Assembly: GCF_024347635.1 (NCBI RefSeq)
Contig: NZ_AP025510.1
Coordinates: 744,001-808,000, forward strand
Length of the DNA stretch: 64,000 nt
Source: Vibrio tasmaniensis
Lineage (GTDB): Bacteria > Pseudomonadota > Gammaproteobacteria > Enterobacterales > Vibrionaceae
Reading direction: 5' to 3'
Below the pieces are notes generated by a model. The model saw only the letters and a program-made list of their open reading frames with translations. It was not told the origin of the DNA and made no database searches. Made by a program: the position numbers and the translations under genes. Shown piece after piece: positions 1-8,898 of the stretch; within the stretch, counting starts at the first letter, position 1; every line of letters begins with the position of its first letter.

Positions 1-1345
1 CCATGTTCGGGTAAGGTTCTTTGAATAGACCACACTCAAGACCAGCGTGGATAACCATGATGTTTGGTTTGTGACCGTAGATACCTTCGTACATGTCGCG
101 GAAGATGTGCATGATTTCTGAATCTGCGTCTGGTTTCCAACCTGGGTAAGCACCAGAGAACGCGATGTTAGCGCCTGCTAGTTCAGCAACAGAGTGCAGC
201 ATGCTTTCTACTTGGCTACGACCTGAATCGATCAAAGAACGGATCAGGCAAAGCACTGTGATTGAGTTCTCTTCTGTTGTGATAACACCTACGTTTAGAG
301 ACGTTTCAACAACACCTTCAATCTCGTCACTCATACGAATCACGCCGTTTGGACATGCGTTAAGTGCCGCGATAAAGCGAGCTTGGTCTGCTGACGCTAG
401 TGCGCCCATTTCTACAGAAGCTTCTTCATTGAAAGTCACGATGCTGTCTTCTACTTTGCCTAGCTCTGTTGAAAGTAGCTCAGTGTAGTAGTTGTATAGC
501 GAAGCCAGTTTCTCTTGGTTTGCTGCTGGAACCGCAACCGTTACGAAACCTTCACGAGGGATCGCGTTACGAAGGCTACCACCTTTGAATTCGACGATGC
601 GAAGGTCTAGCTCTTTTGCGTGACCCGCTAGGAAGCGAGCAAGCAGTTTGTTTGCGTTTGCACGACCTGTGTGGATGTCACAACCAGAGTGACCGCCTTT
701 TAGGCCTTTTAGCGTTAGCTTGCGTGTTACGAAGTCAGCTGGAATCGCGTTACGTGCAATTTCAAATGTCATTGCGCCGTCAATACCGCCAGCACAACCC
801 ATGTACACTTCGCCTTCTTGCTCTGAATCGGTGTTAAGAAGGATATCACCTTCTAACCAACCAGCTTCAAGACCGAAGGCACCAGTCATGCCTGCTTCTT
901 CATCTACTGTTAGTAGAACTTCGATAGGGCCGTGTTGGATTTCGTTTGAAGCAAGAACCGCTAGGCAAGAAGCCATGCCCATGCCGTTATCAGCGCCAAG
1001 CGTTGTGCCTTTCGCTGTAACCCACTCACCATCAATGTATGGTTGGATTGGATCTTTAGCGAAGTCATGAACTGTGTCTTCGTTCTTTTGTGGAACCATA
1101 TCGATGTGAGCTTGTAGCACGACACCTTTTTTGTTTTCCATACCCGCCGTTGCAGGCTTTTTGATGAATACGTTACCCGTTGGGTCGCGACGTACATCTA
1201 GGCCTTGCTCTGTTGCCCAAGCAATAATGTATTGAGCAAGCTCTTCTTCATGTTTCGAAGGGTGTGGGATTGAACAAATTTTATCGAAAAACTGCCAAAT
1301 AGGGGCAGGGGACAATTTACTGATCTCAGAATGGAATTCAGACAC
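1..1345 (-). CDS. pepD: Aminoacyl-histidine dipeptidase PepD (3' end cut by window edge)
   Basis: Cytosolic M20-family zinc dipeptidase that cleaves Xaa-His dipeptides such as carnosine. Reading the minus strand from a GTG at 1345 gives 448 codons without a stop before the window edge. The family's metal and catalytic residues are all visible: H80 and D82 in QAHIDM, D119 in GADNG, the adjacent pair E149-E150 in TVDEEAG, and D173 in NTDSE. The last metal ligand, a histidine near residue 460, lies outside the window. The GTG start is chosen because an AAGGAGT ribosome site lies five bases upstream and the protein then begins MSEFHSEI. It is divergent from the small transcript and permease to its right, as in the pepD-gpt-frsA-crl-proBA order of enterics. 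The family assignment is very secure. Confidence 0.95.
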   Translation of the reverse strand, partial: MSEFHSEISKLSPAPIWQFFDKICSIPHPSKHEEELAQYIIAWATEQGLDVRRDPTGNVFIKKPATAGMENKKGVVLQAHIDMVPQKNEDTVHDFAKDPIQPYIDGEWVTAKGTTLGADNGMGMASCLAVLASNEIQHGPIEVLLTVDEEAGMTGAFGLEAGWLEGDILLNTDSEQEGEVYMGCAGGIDGAMTFEIARNAIPADFVTRKLTLKGLKGGHSGCDIHTGRANANKLLARFLAGHAKELDLRIVEFKGGSLRNAIPREGFVTVAVPAANQEKLASLYNYYTELLSTELGKVEDSIVTFNEEASVEMGALASADQARFIAALNACPNGVIRMSDEIEGVVETSLNVGVITTEENSITVLCLIRSLIDSGRSQVESMLHSVAELAGANIAFSGAYPGWKPDADSEIMHIFRDMYEGIYGHKPNIMVIHAGLECGLFKEPYPNM

Positions 1346-1660
1346 GGATGACTCCTTTTTTATTTGATAACCATATATTTAGGTTTTGTATGGGTAAAAA
1401 CCTAGAACAAAAATCTAAAATATGGGTCTGTTTTGATGGCAACAGCATACCACTTGCGCGTTTTGACGAGTAGCGGTTCTAAACTTCAAATACCTCAAAT
1501 TTTGAAAGCGATCTTGTCCATCTGATCATAATTAAGCATATCGACGCTTATAAAAGGTGTAAGCAAACGTTTGTTTAATTCTGTTTTGTAATTAAATTAC
1601 AAAAATGAGTTTGCAAAATAACCATAAATGGCCAAAAGTGTGACGTGTAGCAAATAATGC

Positions 1661-1688
1661 TTGTAATCTTTTTTCTTTCGGGTATATT
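1661..1688 (+). promoter_or_regulatory. Putative promoter of a small intergenic transcript
   Basis: A TTGTAA box at 1661-1666 and a TATATT box at 1683-1688 are 16 bases apart, which predicts a start near 1695. A CRP-like half site, TGTGA then six bases then GCAAA (1639-1654), lies just upstream. Its left arm is perfect and its right arm matches 3 of 5. The boxes are seen; their function is inferred. Confidence 0.4.
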
Positions 1689-1801
1689 AATAACCAACTT
1701 CTAAGGTGAAGAGTAAATGCTCAAAGGATGAGTCCGTTTTATCGCCTCCAAGGAACCGAGAAATCAAATTCGTTTTTTATTGATTTATTAAGGTGATAGT
1801 T

Positions 1802-1888
1802 ATGAAAGGTTTACCATCTGCAATGTTCTGGCTTAACAGCTCTGTTTACACTAGCAACTTTGCATACCCTACTAGCTTTGGTTACTAA
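1802..1888 (+). CDS. Small ORF, 28 residues, inside the candidate small RNA
   Basis: ATG at 1802 is preceded by AAGGTGA at 1790-1796, a good ribosome site at normal spacing. The ORF encodes 28 residues, starting MKGLPSAMFW and ending YPTSFGY. The peptide is rich in aromatic residues and serine, with one acidic-free hydrophobic core and no clear membrane segment. It ends 84 bases before a perfect 9-bp terminator stem. No family is recognised. It could be a functional micropeptide, a leader peptide, or incidental to an untranslated small RNA. The ribosome site and lack of overlap with other genes favour translation. Confidence 0.5.
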   Translation: MKGLPSAMFWLNSSVYTSNFAYPTSFGY

Positions 1889-1972
1889 TACCGTAAGCAT
1901 GTAACTCGAACAGTTTTGTTCACCCCTATATATTGGAATTCTTTTACAGCCCTTTTGGTTGACAGATTCTAC

Positions 1973-2002
1973 CGCCACTCAGTTTTGAGTGGCGTTTTTT
2001 TT
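1973..2002 (+). terminator. Intrinsic terminator of the small transcript
   Basis: The stem CGCCACTCA (1973-1981) pairs perfectly with TGAGTGGCG (1986-1994) across a four-base loop, followed by eight T residues (1995-2002). No larger gene ends here, so it must serve the small RNA upstream. Confidence 0.85.
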
Positions 2003-2024
2003 GCCTGCTACTTTTCTAAACCGC

Positions 2025-2051
2025 TTATTACTTATCACTTATCACTCATCA
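2025..2051. repeat. Heptamer short tandem repeat
   Basis: About 3.9 copies of a TTATCAC-like 7-bp unit (TTATTAC, TTATCAC, TTATCAC, then partial TCATCA), beginning 23 bases after the preceding terminator. The rest of the spacer up to the permease promoter (2052-2360) is AT-rich and shows nothing else I can support. Confidence 0.7.
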
Positions 2052-2363
2052 TTTTCCTGCTGTTCTGCATGGTTGTTTTTTAAACGCCGAAATATCAATT
2101 TGCGCCTTATTACTGATTCTGTTGAAAAATACGTAACTATTGTGAGTTTGAATTCAGAATTTATAAGCTAGATTCTCAATGAAAATAGCCAAGGGTAGAA
2201 AAAACAACCAACTAATTATATTGGATGTTTTGTTTTTAATTATTTGTTTTTAAACGCTATTTTACACTAATTCTTTGATTTTTAATTGCTTCGTTTAATA
2301 CGGCATTCTGATAAATATCGATTAGAGCCTTAATTCTATCTGGAATTTGTTATTTGATAACTT

Positions 2364-2401
2364 TATAATCCACAGCCAATCGATTACGCAACCGTTTACT
2401 C
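2364..2401 (+). promoter_or_regulatory. Purine permease promoter with PurR-type operator
   Basis: A perfect TATAAT is at 2364-2369, with a weak -35 at 2341-2346. The 16-mer at 2386-2401 (ACGCAACCGTTTACTC) matches the PurR consensus ANGCAANCGNTTNCNT at every defined position but the last. It lies just after the predicted start, where a repressor would block transcription. PurR binding with hypoxanthine or guanine as corepressor is known for purine genes; here it is inferred from the match and the gene that follows. Confidence 0.75.
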
Positions 2402-2423
2402 TTTACCCTTATAGGATTCGATA

Positions 2424-3713
2424 ATGTTCGAAAAGCTATTCAAACTCAGTGAAAATGGCACCAATGTGCGCACTGAAATCATCGCAGGTCTAACAACCTT
2501 CCTAACAATGGCTTACATCATTTTTGTAAACCCAATGATTCTAGCTGATGCTGGTATGGACCATGGCGCTGTATTTGTAGCAACCTGTTTAGCGGCTGCT
2601 ATTGGCTGTTTCATCATGGGCTTTGTTGCTAACTACCCAATCGCTCAAGCACCAGGTATGGGTTTGAATGCATTCTTTACCTACGCAGTGGTTATGGGGA
2701 TGGGTTATACGTGGCAAGTTGCTCTGGCAGCGGTTTTCGTATCAGGCGTGATCTTCATCTTCTTAAGTATCTTTAAGATTCGTGAATGGATTATCAACTC
2801 GATCCCTATGTCTCTGCGTGTTGGTATATCTGCGGGTATCGGCCTTTTCCTCGCGTTTATCGCGCTTAGTAATGCAGGCATCGTTGTTTCTAACCCAGCA
2901 ACTAAAGTTTCACTGGGCGACATTACCGCGATTGCTCCTATCTTAGGTGCGCTTGGTTTCTTCCTTACTATTGCTCTTGTTCACCGTGGTGTGAAAGGTG
3001 CGGTAATGATTGCGATTCTAGCAATCACGGCTATCGGCATTGCAATTGGTGACGTTCAATACGGCGGCATCATGTCTACTCCACCAAGCCTAGCGCCAAC
3101 GTTCATGCAGCTTGATTTCTCTGCTGTATTTGAAATTGGTATGATTTCAGTCGTATTCGCATTCTTGTTCGTCGATTTATTCGATACAGCGGGTACGCTA
3201 GTTGGTGTTGCAACGAAAGCAAACCTAATAAAAGAAGACGGCAAACTACCGCGCTTGAACAAAGCACTACTTGCTGACTCTACAGCAACGTCTATCGGTG
3301 CATTGCTAGGTACATCAAATACAACCTCTTACGTTGAAAGTGTTGCGGGTGTCGCTGAGGGTGGTCGTACTGGTCTAACAGCGGTTGTTGTTGGTATCTT
3401 GTTCCTACTGGCTCTTTTCTTCTCACCGCTTGCAGGTATGATTCCAGCCTACGCAACATCAGGTGCACTTTTCTATGTAGCAATTTTGATGATGTCTGGC
3501 CTAGTTGGTATTGATTGGCGTGATCTTACGGAAGCTGCACCAGTCGTGGTAACATGCCTGCTTATGCCGCTGACGTACTCTATCGCTGAGGGTATCTCAC
3601 TAGGCTTCATCGCTTACGCTGCAATTAAGCTGCTAAGTGGTAAAGGTCGCGACGTTTCACCTGCTGTATGGGTAATGTCGGCTATCTTTATTCTTAAATA
3701 TACTTTCGCTTAA
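2424..3713 (+). CDS. Guanine/hypoxanthine permease, AzgA/PbuG-type (NCS2 superfamily)
   Basis: Inner-membrane proton-linked purine uptake carrier, 429 residues, with about 12-14 hydrophobic segments. Family landmarks are the AQAPGMGLNAFF motif near residue 75 and the DLFDTAGTL motif near residue 253, both in the substrate-binding half-helices of NCS2 carriers. The start MFEKLFKLSENG is typical. The PurR-like operator upstream and gpt downstream (84-base gap) make a purine salvage unit: imported guanine or xanthine is phosphoribosylated by Gpt. Which base it prefers cannot be read from sequence; the subfamily mostly takes guanine and hypoxanthine rather than uric acid or xanthine. Confidence 0.9.
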   Translation: MFEKLFKLSENGTNVRTEIIAGLTTFLTMAYIIFVNPMILADAGMDHGAVFVATCLAAAIGCFIMGFVANYPIAQAPGMGLNAFFTYAVVMGMGYTWQVALAAVFVSGVIFIFLSIFKIREWIINSIPMSLRVGISAGIGLFLAFIALSNAGIVVSNPATKVSLGDITAIAPILGALGFFLTIALVHRGVKGAVMIAILAITAIGIAIGDVQYGGIMSTPPSLAPTFMQLDFSAVFEIGMISVVFAFLFVDLFDTAGTLVGVATKANLIKEDGKLPRLNKALLADSTATSIGALLGTSNTTSYVESVAGVAEGGRTGLTAVVVGILFLLALFFSPLAGMIPAYATSGALFYVAILMMSGLVGIDWRDLTEAAPVVVTCLLMPLTYSIAEGISLGFIAYAAIKLLSGKGRDVSPAVWVMSAIFILKYTFA

Positions 3714-3797
3714 TCGTCTAGATTTCTGCTTAATCGCTGAAGAGGCTATGTTTGAAGTAGCCTCTAATAACATGACAAAATTATTAGGTTTTATACT

Positions 3798-4262
3798 ATG
3801 AGCAACAAATTCGTTATCACTTGGGACAATATGCAGACTTACTGCCGTCAACTAGCAGAAAAGCAAATGCCAGCAGAGCAGTGGAAAGGCATCTGGGCGG
3901 TAAGCCGTGGTGGTTTGGTTCCTGGTGCAATCTTGGCTCGTGAGCTAGGTATTCGTCACGTAGATACGATTTGTATTTCTAGCTACGACCACGATCACCA
4001 ACGTGATATGACAGTCGTTAAAGCACCTGAGGGTGACGGCGAAGGCTTCCTTATCGTTGAAGACCTTGTTGATAGTGGTGACACTGCACGTAAACTTCGT
4101 GAAATGTATCCTAAAGCGAAACTAATCGCAGTTTGTGCAAAACCATCTGGCGCACATTTACTAGATGAGTACATCGTTGATATCGCTCAAGACACTTGGA
4201 TTGAGCAGCCTTGGGATACTAGCTTAAGCTTCGTTGAGCCAGTAAATCGCAAGTCAAAATAA
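3798..4262 (+). CDS. gpt: Xanthine-guanine phosphoribosyltransferase
   Basis: Purine salvage enzyme that converts guanine, xanthine or hypoxanthine plus PRPP to the nucleotide. At 154 residues it has the family's usual length. The PRPP-binding loop [11 protein letters not shown] is at about residues 87-97, and the purine-binding segment near the end includes DTWIEQPWD. The gap from the permease holds an 8-bp hairpin (3741-3765) without a T run, so readthrough from the permease promoter is likely. A clear terminator follows the stop. Confidence 0.95.
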   Translation: MSNKFVITWDNMQTYCRQLAEKQMPAEQWKGIWAVSRGGLVPGAILARELGIRHVDTICISSYDHDHQRDMTVVKAPEGDGEGFLIVEDLVDSGDTARKLREMYPKAKLIAVCAKPSGAHLLDEYIVDIAQDTWIEQPWDTSLSFVEPVNRKSK

Positions 4263-4283
4263 GCGTAAACTTAGTTTTTTGAG

Positions 4284-4313
4284 AAATGACCCTTTATAGG
4301 GTCATTTTTTTTT
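4284..4313 (+). terminator. Intrinsic terminator after gpt
   Basis: AAATGACCC (4284-4292) pairs with GGGTCATTT (4299-4307) over a six-base loop and runs into a T tract to 4313. It separates gpt from frsA. Confidence 0.9.
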
Positions 4314-4351
4314 ATATTATTAGTGACAACCATTTCTTATTAAGTGTCCCA

Positions 4352-5605
4352 ATGTCTGAATCAGAAGAAACGAGCTCGAACCTTTCGGAAACCTTGTTTG
4401 TAAAGCATAAGCAGGCTAAAGAAACCTCAATGCTGACGCGCTACATGCCAAGCTCAGAAGAGTTATTGGATGAGAAGCGTGAACAGCAAAACTCATCATG
4501 GTACCGAAACTTAAGACGTCTTCAGTGGGTATGGCAAGGCGTTAATCCAATAGAGCAAGAAGCGGTATTGGCCCGCATCGCGTCATCAGATAACTCTCGT
4601 ACAACCGATGAGTGGCTTGATACGGTCATGGGCTACCGCAGCGGTAACTGGGCATACGAGTGGACCAAGCTGGGTATGCAGCATCAAAATCGCTCGAACG
4701 ACAAGAGTGGCGAAGAGGTGGCGGAAGAACTGTTTTCTGCGTCTTTGTGCTTTAGCATTGCGGGCTACCCACACCTCAAGAACGACAATTTGGCGGCTCA
4801 GGCTCAAGTATTGGCGAACGCGGCATACTCTGAAGCGATTAAGCATACTAAGTTGATCGTCAAACAGATTGATATTCCATACCAAAACAAGAAGATCAAA
4901 GCGAACTTGCATCTAACCAAAACAGACAAACCACAACCGGTTGTGATTGTCAGTGCGGGTCTAGATAGTTTGCAAACGGATATGTGGCGTTTGTTTAGGG
5001 ATTACTTAGCACCGAAGAACATTGCCATGCTAACGGTAGACATGCCATCAATAGGGCACAGTGCACATTGGCCGTTAACAGAAGACTCATCTTGTCTTCA
5101 CCAAGCTGTTTTGAATGAGCTGCCTAACATCCCGTGGGTCGATCACCACAAGGTTGGCTTGTTTGGCTTCCGCTTTGGTGGCAATGCGATGGTGAGATTA
5201 TCTTTCCTAGAGCAACATAAGCTTAAAGCGTGTATCTCTTTAGGCGCGCCTATTCACGATATCTTTGTTCATGCCGACAAACTGAAACAGATGCCGAAAA
5301 TGCATTTAGATGTGTTGGCCTCGCGTCTTGGTAAGGGAGCGGTCGATATCAATAGCCTTTCTGGGCAATTGATGGCGTGGTCACTCAAGGTACAAGGTTT
5401 GCTGTCAAACAGTAAAACCAGTGTTCCGATCTTGGCATTGGCCTTAGAGGGCGACCCTGTATCACCTCCAATGGATAATCAACTGGTTGCTATTTACAGT
5501 GATTACGGTAAAGCGAAGAAAATCAAAGCTAAGTCAATTACACAAGGTTATGAGCAATCCCTCGAATTGGCGATAAAGTGGCTTGAGGATGAATTATTTA
5601 GATGA
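4352..5605 (+). CDS. frsA: FrsA, alpha/beta-hydrolase fold protein (fermentation-respiration switch family)
   Basis: Protein of 417 residues with an N-terminal helical cap and a C-terminal alpha/beta-hydrolase domain. In enterics FrsA binds EIIA-Glc and was linked to respiration/fermentation balance; activity as an esterase or pyruvate decarboxylase has been disputed. The ATG at 4352 (MSESEETSSNLSETLF) is chosen over an in-frame codon at 4286 because the latter lies inside the gpt terminator. At the place of the usual GxSxG nucleophile elbow the sequence reads GFRFGG, so the catalytic serine is absent, as in the enteric protein. Position between gpt and crl matches E. coli. Confidence 0.9.
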   Translation: MSESEETSSNLSETLFVKHKQAKETSMLTRYMPSSEELLDEKREQQNSSWYRNLRRLQWVWQGVNPIEQEAVLARIASSDNSRTTDEWLDTVMGYRSGNWAYEWTKLGMQHQNRSNDKSGEEVAEELFSASLCFSIAGYPHLKNDNLAAQAQVLANAAYSEAIKHTKLIVKQIDIPYQNKKIKANLHLTKTDKPQPVVIVSAGLDSLQTDMWRLFRDYLAPKNIAMLTVDMPSIGHSAHWPLTEDSSCLHQAVLNELPNIPWVDHHKVGLFGFRFGGNAMVRLSFLEQHKLKACISLGAPIHDIFVHADKLKQMPKMHLDVLASRLGKGAVDINSLSGQLMAWSLKVQGLLSNSKTSVPILALALEGDPVSPPMDNQLVAIYSDYGKAKKIKAKSITQGYEQSLELAIKWLEDELFR

Positions 5606-5748
5606 CATTTCTCCTAAATTAGTTAAGCATGAAAAGTGTACAAAGTAAGTACCTGATACTCAGAGATAATTTATAAAATCCAATTGCGTAGTTTCTACGT
5701 ATAACAGTCTGAGTAACGTCATTCTTAACATTGAAATGGAGATTCAAT

Positions 5749-6138
5749 ATGTCAGAAGTGACACAACAACCTACGCATTATCGCTTGTTAAATGTTTTAA
5801 AAGCTATTGGCCCTTACTTAAGAGAGCCGCAATCAGAAGAAGGCCACTATATTTTTGATTGCTTGTCTGTGTGTGTGAACGATAAAAAATCACCAGAAGA
5901 ACGTGAGTTTTGGGGCTGGTGGTTGGCGTTGGATAAGTCGGAAGAAGGATTTTCGGCGAAGTACAACACGGGTAAATACAACATCGATGGTAACTGGGAC
6001 CCTTTGCCATTACCTAAGAAGGCGGTCGCTGAGGTCTCTCGAACTCAAGAAGCCTTTCACCAAAAGCTGGTTGATGAACTTCAAAAGAAATTTGAAATCG
6101 GCGTTCAGTTAGACGAAGAGTCTGTCGAATTCGTCTGA
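5749..6138 (+). CDS. crl: Sigma factor-binding protein Crl
   Basis: Crl binds stationary-phase sigma factor RpoS and helps it join core RNA polymerase. The protein is 129 residues, close to the usual 130. The conserved aromatic core [15 protein letters not shown] (about residues 53-67) and the downstream WDPLPLPKK are present. The ATG at 5749 is preceded by TGGAGA at a good distance; an upstream in-frame start at 5731 would cut into the ribosome site. It lies between frsA and proB as in enterics, but without the porin gene phoE found there in E. coli. Confidence 0.93.
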   Translation: MSEVTQQPTHYRLLNVLKAIGPYLREPQSEEGHYIFDCLSVCVNDKKSPEEREFWGWWLALDKSEEGFSAKYNTGKYNIDGNWDPLPLPKKAVAEVSRTQEAFHQKLVDELQKKFEIGVQLDEESVEFV

Positions 6139-6165
6139 TTTTAAAGGTTACTCTTCTATATAAAG

Positions 6166-6192
6166 AAAAAAGGTGCGATTTCGCACCTTTTC
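6166..6192 (+). terminator. Intrinsic terminator after crl
   Basis: AGGTGCGA (6171-6178) and TCGCACCT (6181-6188) form a stem extended by A/T pairs, followed by T residues. The flanking A run also lets it work on the other strand. Confidence 0.85.
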
Positions 6193-6259
6193 TACTTGTG
6201 AATTCCCCTTTTGATTGCTAAAACATCACCTCTTATTTGTTTTATCCATAAAAGACTTC

Positions 6260-7399
6260 ATGACAACAAATCATCAAAGCGGGACAACAACACAGCGTAA
6301 AACTGTCGTTGTTAAACTGGGTACCAGTGTCTTAACTGGTGGAACATTGGCATTAGACCGCGCTCATATGGTTGAGCTGGTTCGTCAATGTGCTGAATTA
6401 AAAAAACAAGGCCACTCTGTGGTTATGGTCTCGTCTGGTGCAATTGCAGCCGGACGTGAGCACCTTGGTTACCCCGCACTTCCCAACTCGATGGCAAGCA
6501 AACAGTTGCTTGCGGCAGTTGGGCAAAGTCAGTTGATTCAAGTTTGGGAGTCTTTGTTTGCTATCTACGGCCTTAAGATTGGCCAGATGCTACTGACTCG
6601 TGCTGATCTCGATGATCGCGAGCGTTTTCTTAATGCACGTGACACGATCAACGCACTCGTTGAACACGATATTATTCCGGTAGTAAACGAAAACGACGCA
6701 GTAGCCACCAACGAAATTAAAGTGGGCGACAACGATAACTTGTCGGCTTTGGTAGGTATTTTGTGCGGTGCTGATAAGCTTTTGTTATTAACCGACCAAA
6801 AAGGCCTGTTTACCGCTGACCCTCGCAAAGATCCAAACGCTGAACTCATCAAAGAAGTGAAAACCATTGATGACACACTGCGTAAGATCGCAGGCGGAAG
6901 TGGTACTACGTTAGGTACCGGCGGCATGGCGACAAAACTGCAGGCAGCTGATATTGCTCGTCGTGCGGGTATTGAAGTGATCATTGCTGCGGGCAGTGCT
7001 GAAAATGTGGTGTTTGACTCATTGAGTGATAACCCACAAGGCACGCGTTTCTTGCCTTTAGCGGAAGCGCTTGAAAACCGTAAACGCTGGATTTTAGCGG
7101 GCCCAGCTTCAGCTGGTGACATCGTGGTCGATGATGGCGCAGTCAATGCCGTTAACACCAAAGGCAGCAGCTTGTTGGCGAAAGGGGTTGTTCGAGTGAA
7201 AGGCGAATTCTCTCGTGGTGAAGTCACCCAAGTCACAGACAGCAAAGGCAAAGTGATTGCGCGTGGTATCGCCAGTTACTCAAGCCAAGACCTAGCAAAA
7301 ATTGCAGGCAAGCACAGTAAAGATATTGGCGACATTCTTGGATACGATTATGGGTCAGAAGTCATTCATCGTGACGACCTAGTTGTGATTCAAGAGTAG
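6260..7399 (+). CDS. proB: Glutamate 5-kinase
   Basis: First enzyme of proline synthesis: it phosphorylates L-glutamate on the gamma carboxyl and is feedback-inhibited by proline in the family. From the ATG at 6260 it is 379 residues. The amino-acid kinase domain begins [15 protein letters not shown] near residue 14; the substrate-binding VNENDAVA and nucleotide-binding [12 protein letters not shown] motifs follow. A C-terminal PUA domain occupies about the last 100 residues. An in-frame start at 6215 would add 15 hydrophobic residues not seen in the family. It forms an operon with proA 92 bp downstream. Confidence 0.95.
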   Translation: MTTNHQSGTTTQRKTVVVKLGTSVLTGGTLALDRAHMVELVRQCAELKKQGHSVVMVSSGAIAAGREHLGYPALPNSMASKQLLAAVGQSQLIQVWESLFAIYGLKIGQMLLTRADLDDRERFLNARDTINALVEHDIIPVVNENDAVATNEIKVGDNDNLSALVGILCGADKLLLLTDQKGLFTADPRKDPNAELIKEVKTIDDTLRKIAGGSGTTLGTGGMATKLQAADIARRAGIEVIIAAGSAENVVFDSLSDNPQGTRFLPLAEALENRKRWILAGPASAGDIVVDDGAVNAVNTKGSSLLAKGVVRVKGEFSRGEVTQVTDSKGKVIARGIASYSSQDLAKIAGKHSKDIGDILGYDYGSEVIHRDDLVVIQE

Positions 7400-7491
7400 T
7401 TCGTGATGGTAAGGCGATGCACTACGAATATACATAATCTTAAATCGCCTTTTTACATCCAAAGACAGACAGAACTTAGGGAGAGTTAAAC

Positions 7492-8742
7492 GTGGATTTA
7501 ACTAACATGGGTATCGCAGCAAAAGACGCTGCGTTCCACCTAGCGACCGCATCAACGGCGCAAAAGAACAAGGCATTGGCGATCATCGCTGATGAGCTAG
7601 AAGCAAACGCAGCAACGATTTTAGAAGCGAACGCAAAAGACATCGAACTTGGCCGTGAAGCGGGTTTAACTGACGCACTGCTTGATCGTCTATTGCTGAA
7701 CGAAGAGCGTCTAACGGGTATCGCTAACGATGTACGTAACGTGATTAGCCTGAATGACCCAGTTGGCAGCGAGATTGACAGCAAGGTACTGGAAAACGGT
7801 ATGTCACTGTCTCGTCGTCGTGTGCCACTTGGCGTGGTTGGTGTTATTTACGAAGCGCGTCCGAACGTAACTATTGATATTGCGGCACTGTGTCTGAAAA
7901 CTGGTAACGCAAGCATCCTACGTGGCGGCAAAGAGACATTCTTCTCAAACATGGAGCTGGTTAAAGTCATCCAGTCTGCATCAGAGAAAGCGGAACTTCC
8001 TGCTGCTTCCGTTCAGTATATTGAGAAACCGGACCGTGAACTTGTTTCTCAACTGCTTAAGTTGGATGACTACGTGGATATGATCATTCCGCGTGGTGGC
8101 GCTAGCTTGCACAAGATGTGTAAAGAGAACAGCACCATCCCAGTTATCATCGGTGGTTTCGGTATCAGTCACATCTTTGTTGATGAAAGTGCGGACCTTG
8201 AGAAGTCTGTTGATGTGGTTGAAAACTCTAAAGTTCAACGCCCATCTGCATGTAACTCATTGGATACCTTGTTGGTGCATGAAGTAGTCGCTGAAGCTTT
8301 CCTAGCTAAACTGAAACAGCGTTTAGCGGGCAAGGTTACCTTGGTTGCTGACGCTAGTGCAAAATCGTTGCTGGTTGGTTTTGAAGATCAACGTGATGCG
8401 GTTGAAGGCGACTTTGACACTGAATGGCTAAGCTACACGCTAGGCGTAAAAGTAGTTGCGGATGTGGCAGAAGCGATTGACCACATGCGCGTACACAACG
8501 CGAGTCACTCAGATGCGATTATGACTAATAGCCTAGAAAGCTCTGAGCGCTTTATTAATTCAGTCGGTTCAGCTGCAGTCTATGTGAATGCATCAACACG
8601 TTTTACAGATGGCGCACAGTTTGGTTTAGGCGCTGAAGTTGCTGTGTCTACTCAAAAGCTGCATGCTCGCGGCCCAATGGGCTTAGAAGAGCTGACAAGC
8701 TACAAGTGGGTAGGTAAAGCGAACTATTTAGTTCGCGGTTAA
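7492..8742 (+). CDS. proA: Glutamate-5-semialdehyde dehydrogenase (gamma-glutamyl phosphate reductase)
   Basis: NADPH-dependent second step of proline synthesis, turning the unstable product of ProB into the semialdehyde. The protein has 416 residues, the usual length. The catalytic cysteine sits in [12 protein letters not shown], and the C-terminal [17 protein letters not shown] motif is intact. The GTG start at 7492 is supported by AGGGAGAG at 7479-7486; an ATG at 7507 in the same frame is less well placed. The proB-proA gap holds an 8-bp inverted repeat (7411-7418 with 7444-7451) ending in five T residues, which might attenuate readthrough. Confidence 0.95.
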   Translation: MDLTNMGIAAKDAAFHLATASTAQKNKALAIIADELEANAATILEANAKDIELGREAGLTDALLDRLLLNEERLTGIANDVRNVISLNDPVGSEIDSKVLENGMSLSRRRVPLGVVGVIYEARPNVTIDIAALCLKTGNASILRGGKETFFSNMELVKVIQSASEKAELPAASVQYIEKPDRELVSQLLKLDDYVDMIIPRGGASLHKMCKENSTIPVIIGGFGISHIFVDESADLEKSVDVVENSKVQRPSACNSLDTLLVHEVVAEAFLAKLKQRLAGKVTLVADASAKSLLVGFEDQRDAVEGDFDTEWLSYTLGVKVVADVAEAIDHMRVHNASHSDAIMTNSLESSERFINSVGSAAVYVNASTRFTDGAQFGLGAEVAVSTQKLHARGPMGLEELTSYKWVGKANYLVRG

Positions 8743-8820
8743 CGCTGGTCGTTAATTTTACTCCTCAGCTCATTTTTGAAATGGCGATCGAGTAGCAATA
8801 ATCAATGAATTACCACACAA

Positions 8821-8843
8821 AAGGGCCTTAATTGGCCCTTTTT
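8821..8843 (+). terminator. Intrinsic terminator after proA
   Basis: AAGGGCC (8821-8827) pairs with GGCCCTT (8834-8840) over six bases and is followed by T residues. Confidence 0.85.
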
Positions 8844-8898
8844 CTTTCCTAACGTTTGGCAATTCCGTTACACTGATATTCAATTATTTGGAGGTGAT

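Larger units (their letters stand above)
1695..2002 (+). ncRNA. Candidate small or dual-function RNA between pepD and the purine permease
   Basis: A self-contained transcription unit of about 300 nt, with a plausible promoter near 1661-1688, a 28-codon ORF with a good ribosome site (1802-1888), and a strong intrinsic terminator (1973-2002). It is separated from the next gene by more than 400 bp. The stretch after the ORF is rich in short C runs (near 1922, 1949 and 1972), the kind of unpaired segment that small RNAs use for pairing. Vibrio cholerae has a CRP-controlled dual-function RNA, VcdRP, with a 29-residue peptide. I cannot confirm from memory that it sits at this locus or that the peptides match. 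Confidence 0.45.

Noticed and set aside
1989..2171. 60-codon plus-strand ORF after the small-RNA terminator
   Set aside because: It starts inside the terminator T run and lacks a ribosome site.
6565..7251. 228-codon minus-strand ORF inside proB
   Set aside because: Antisense shadow of a highly conserved gene, serine/proline-rich with no family likeness.
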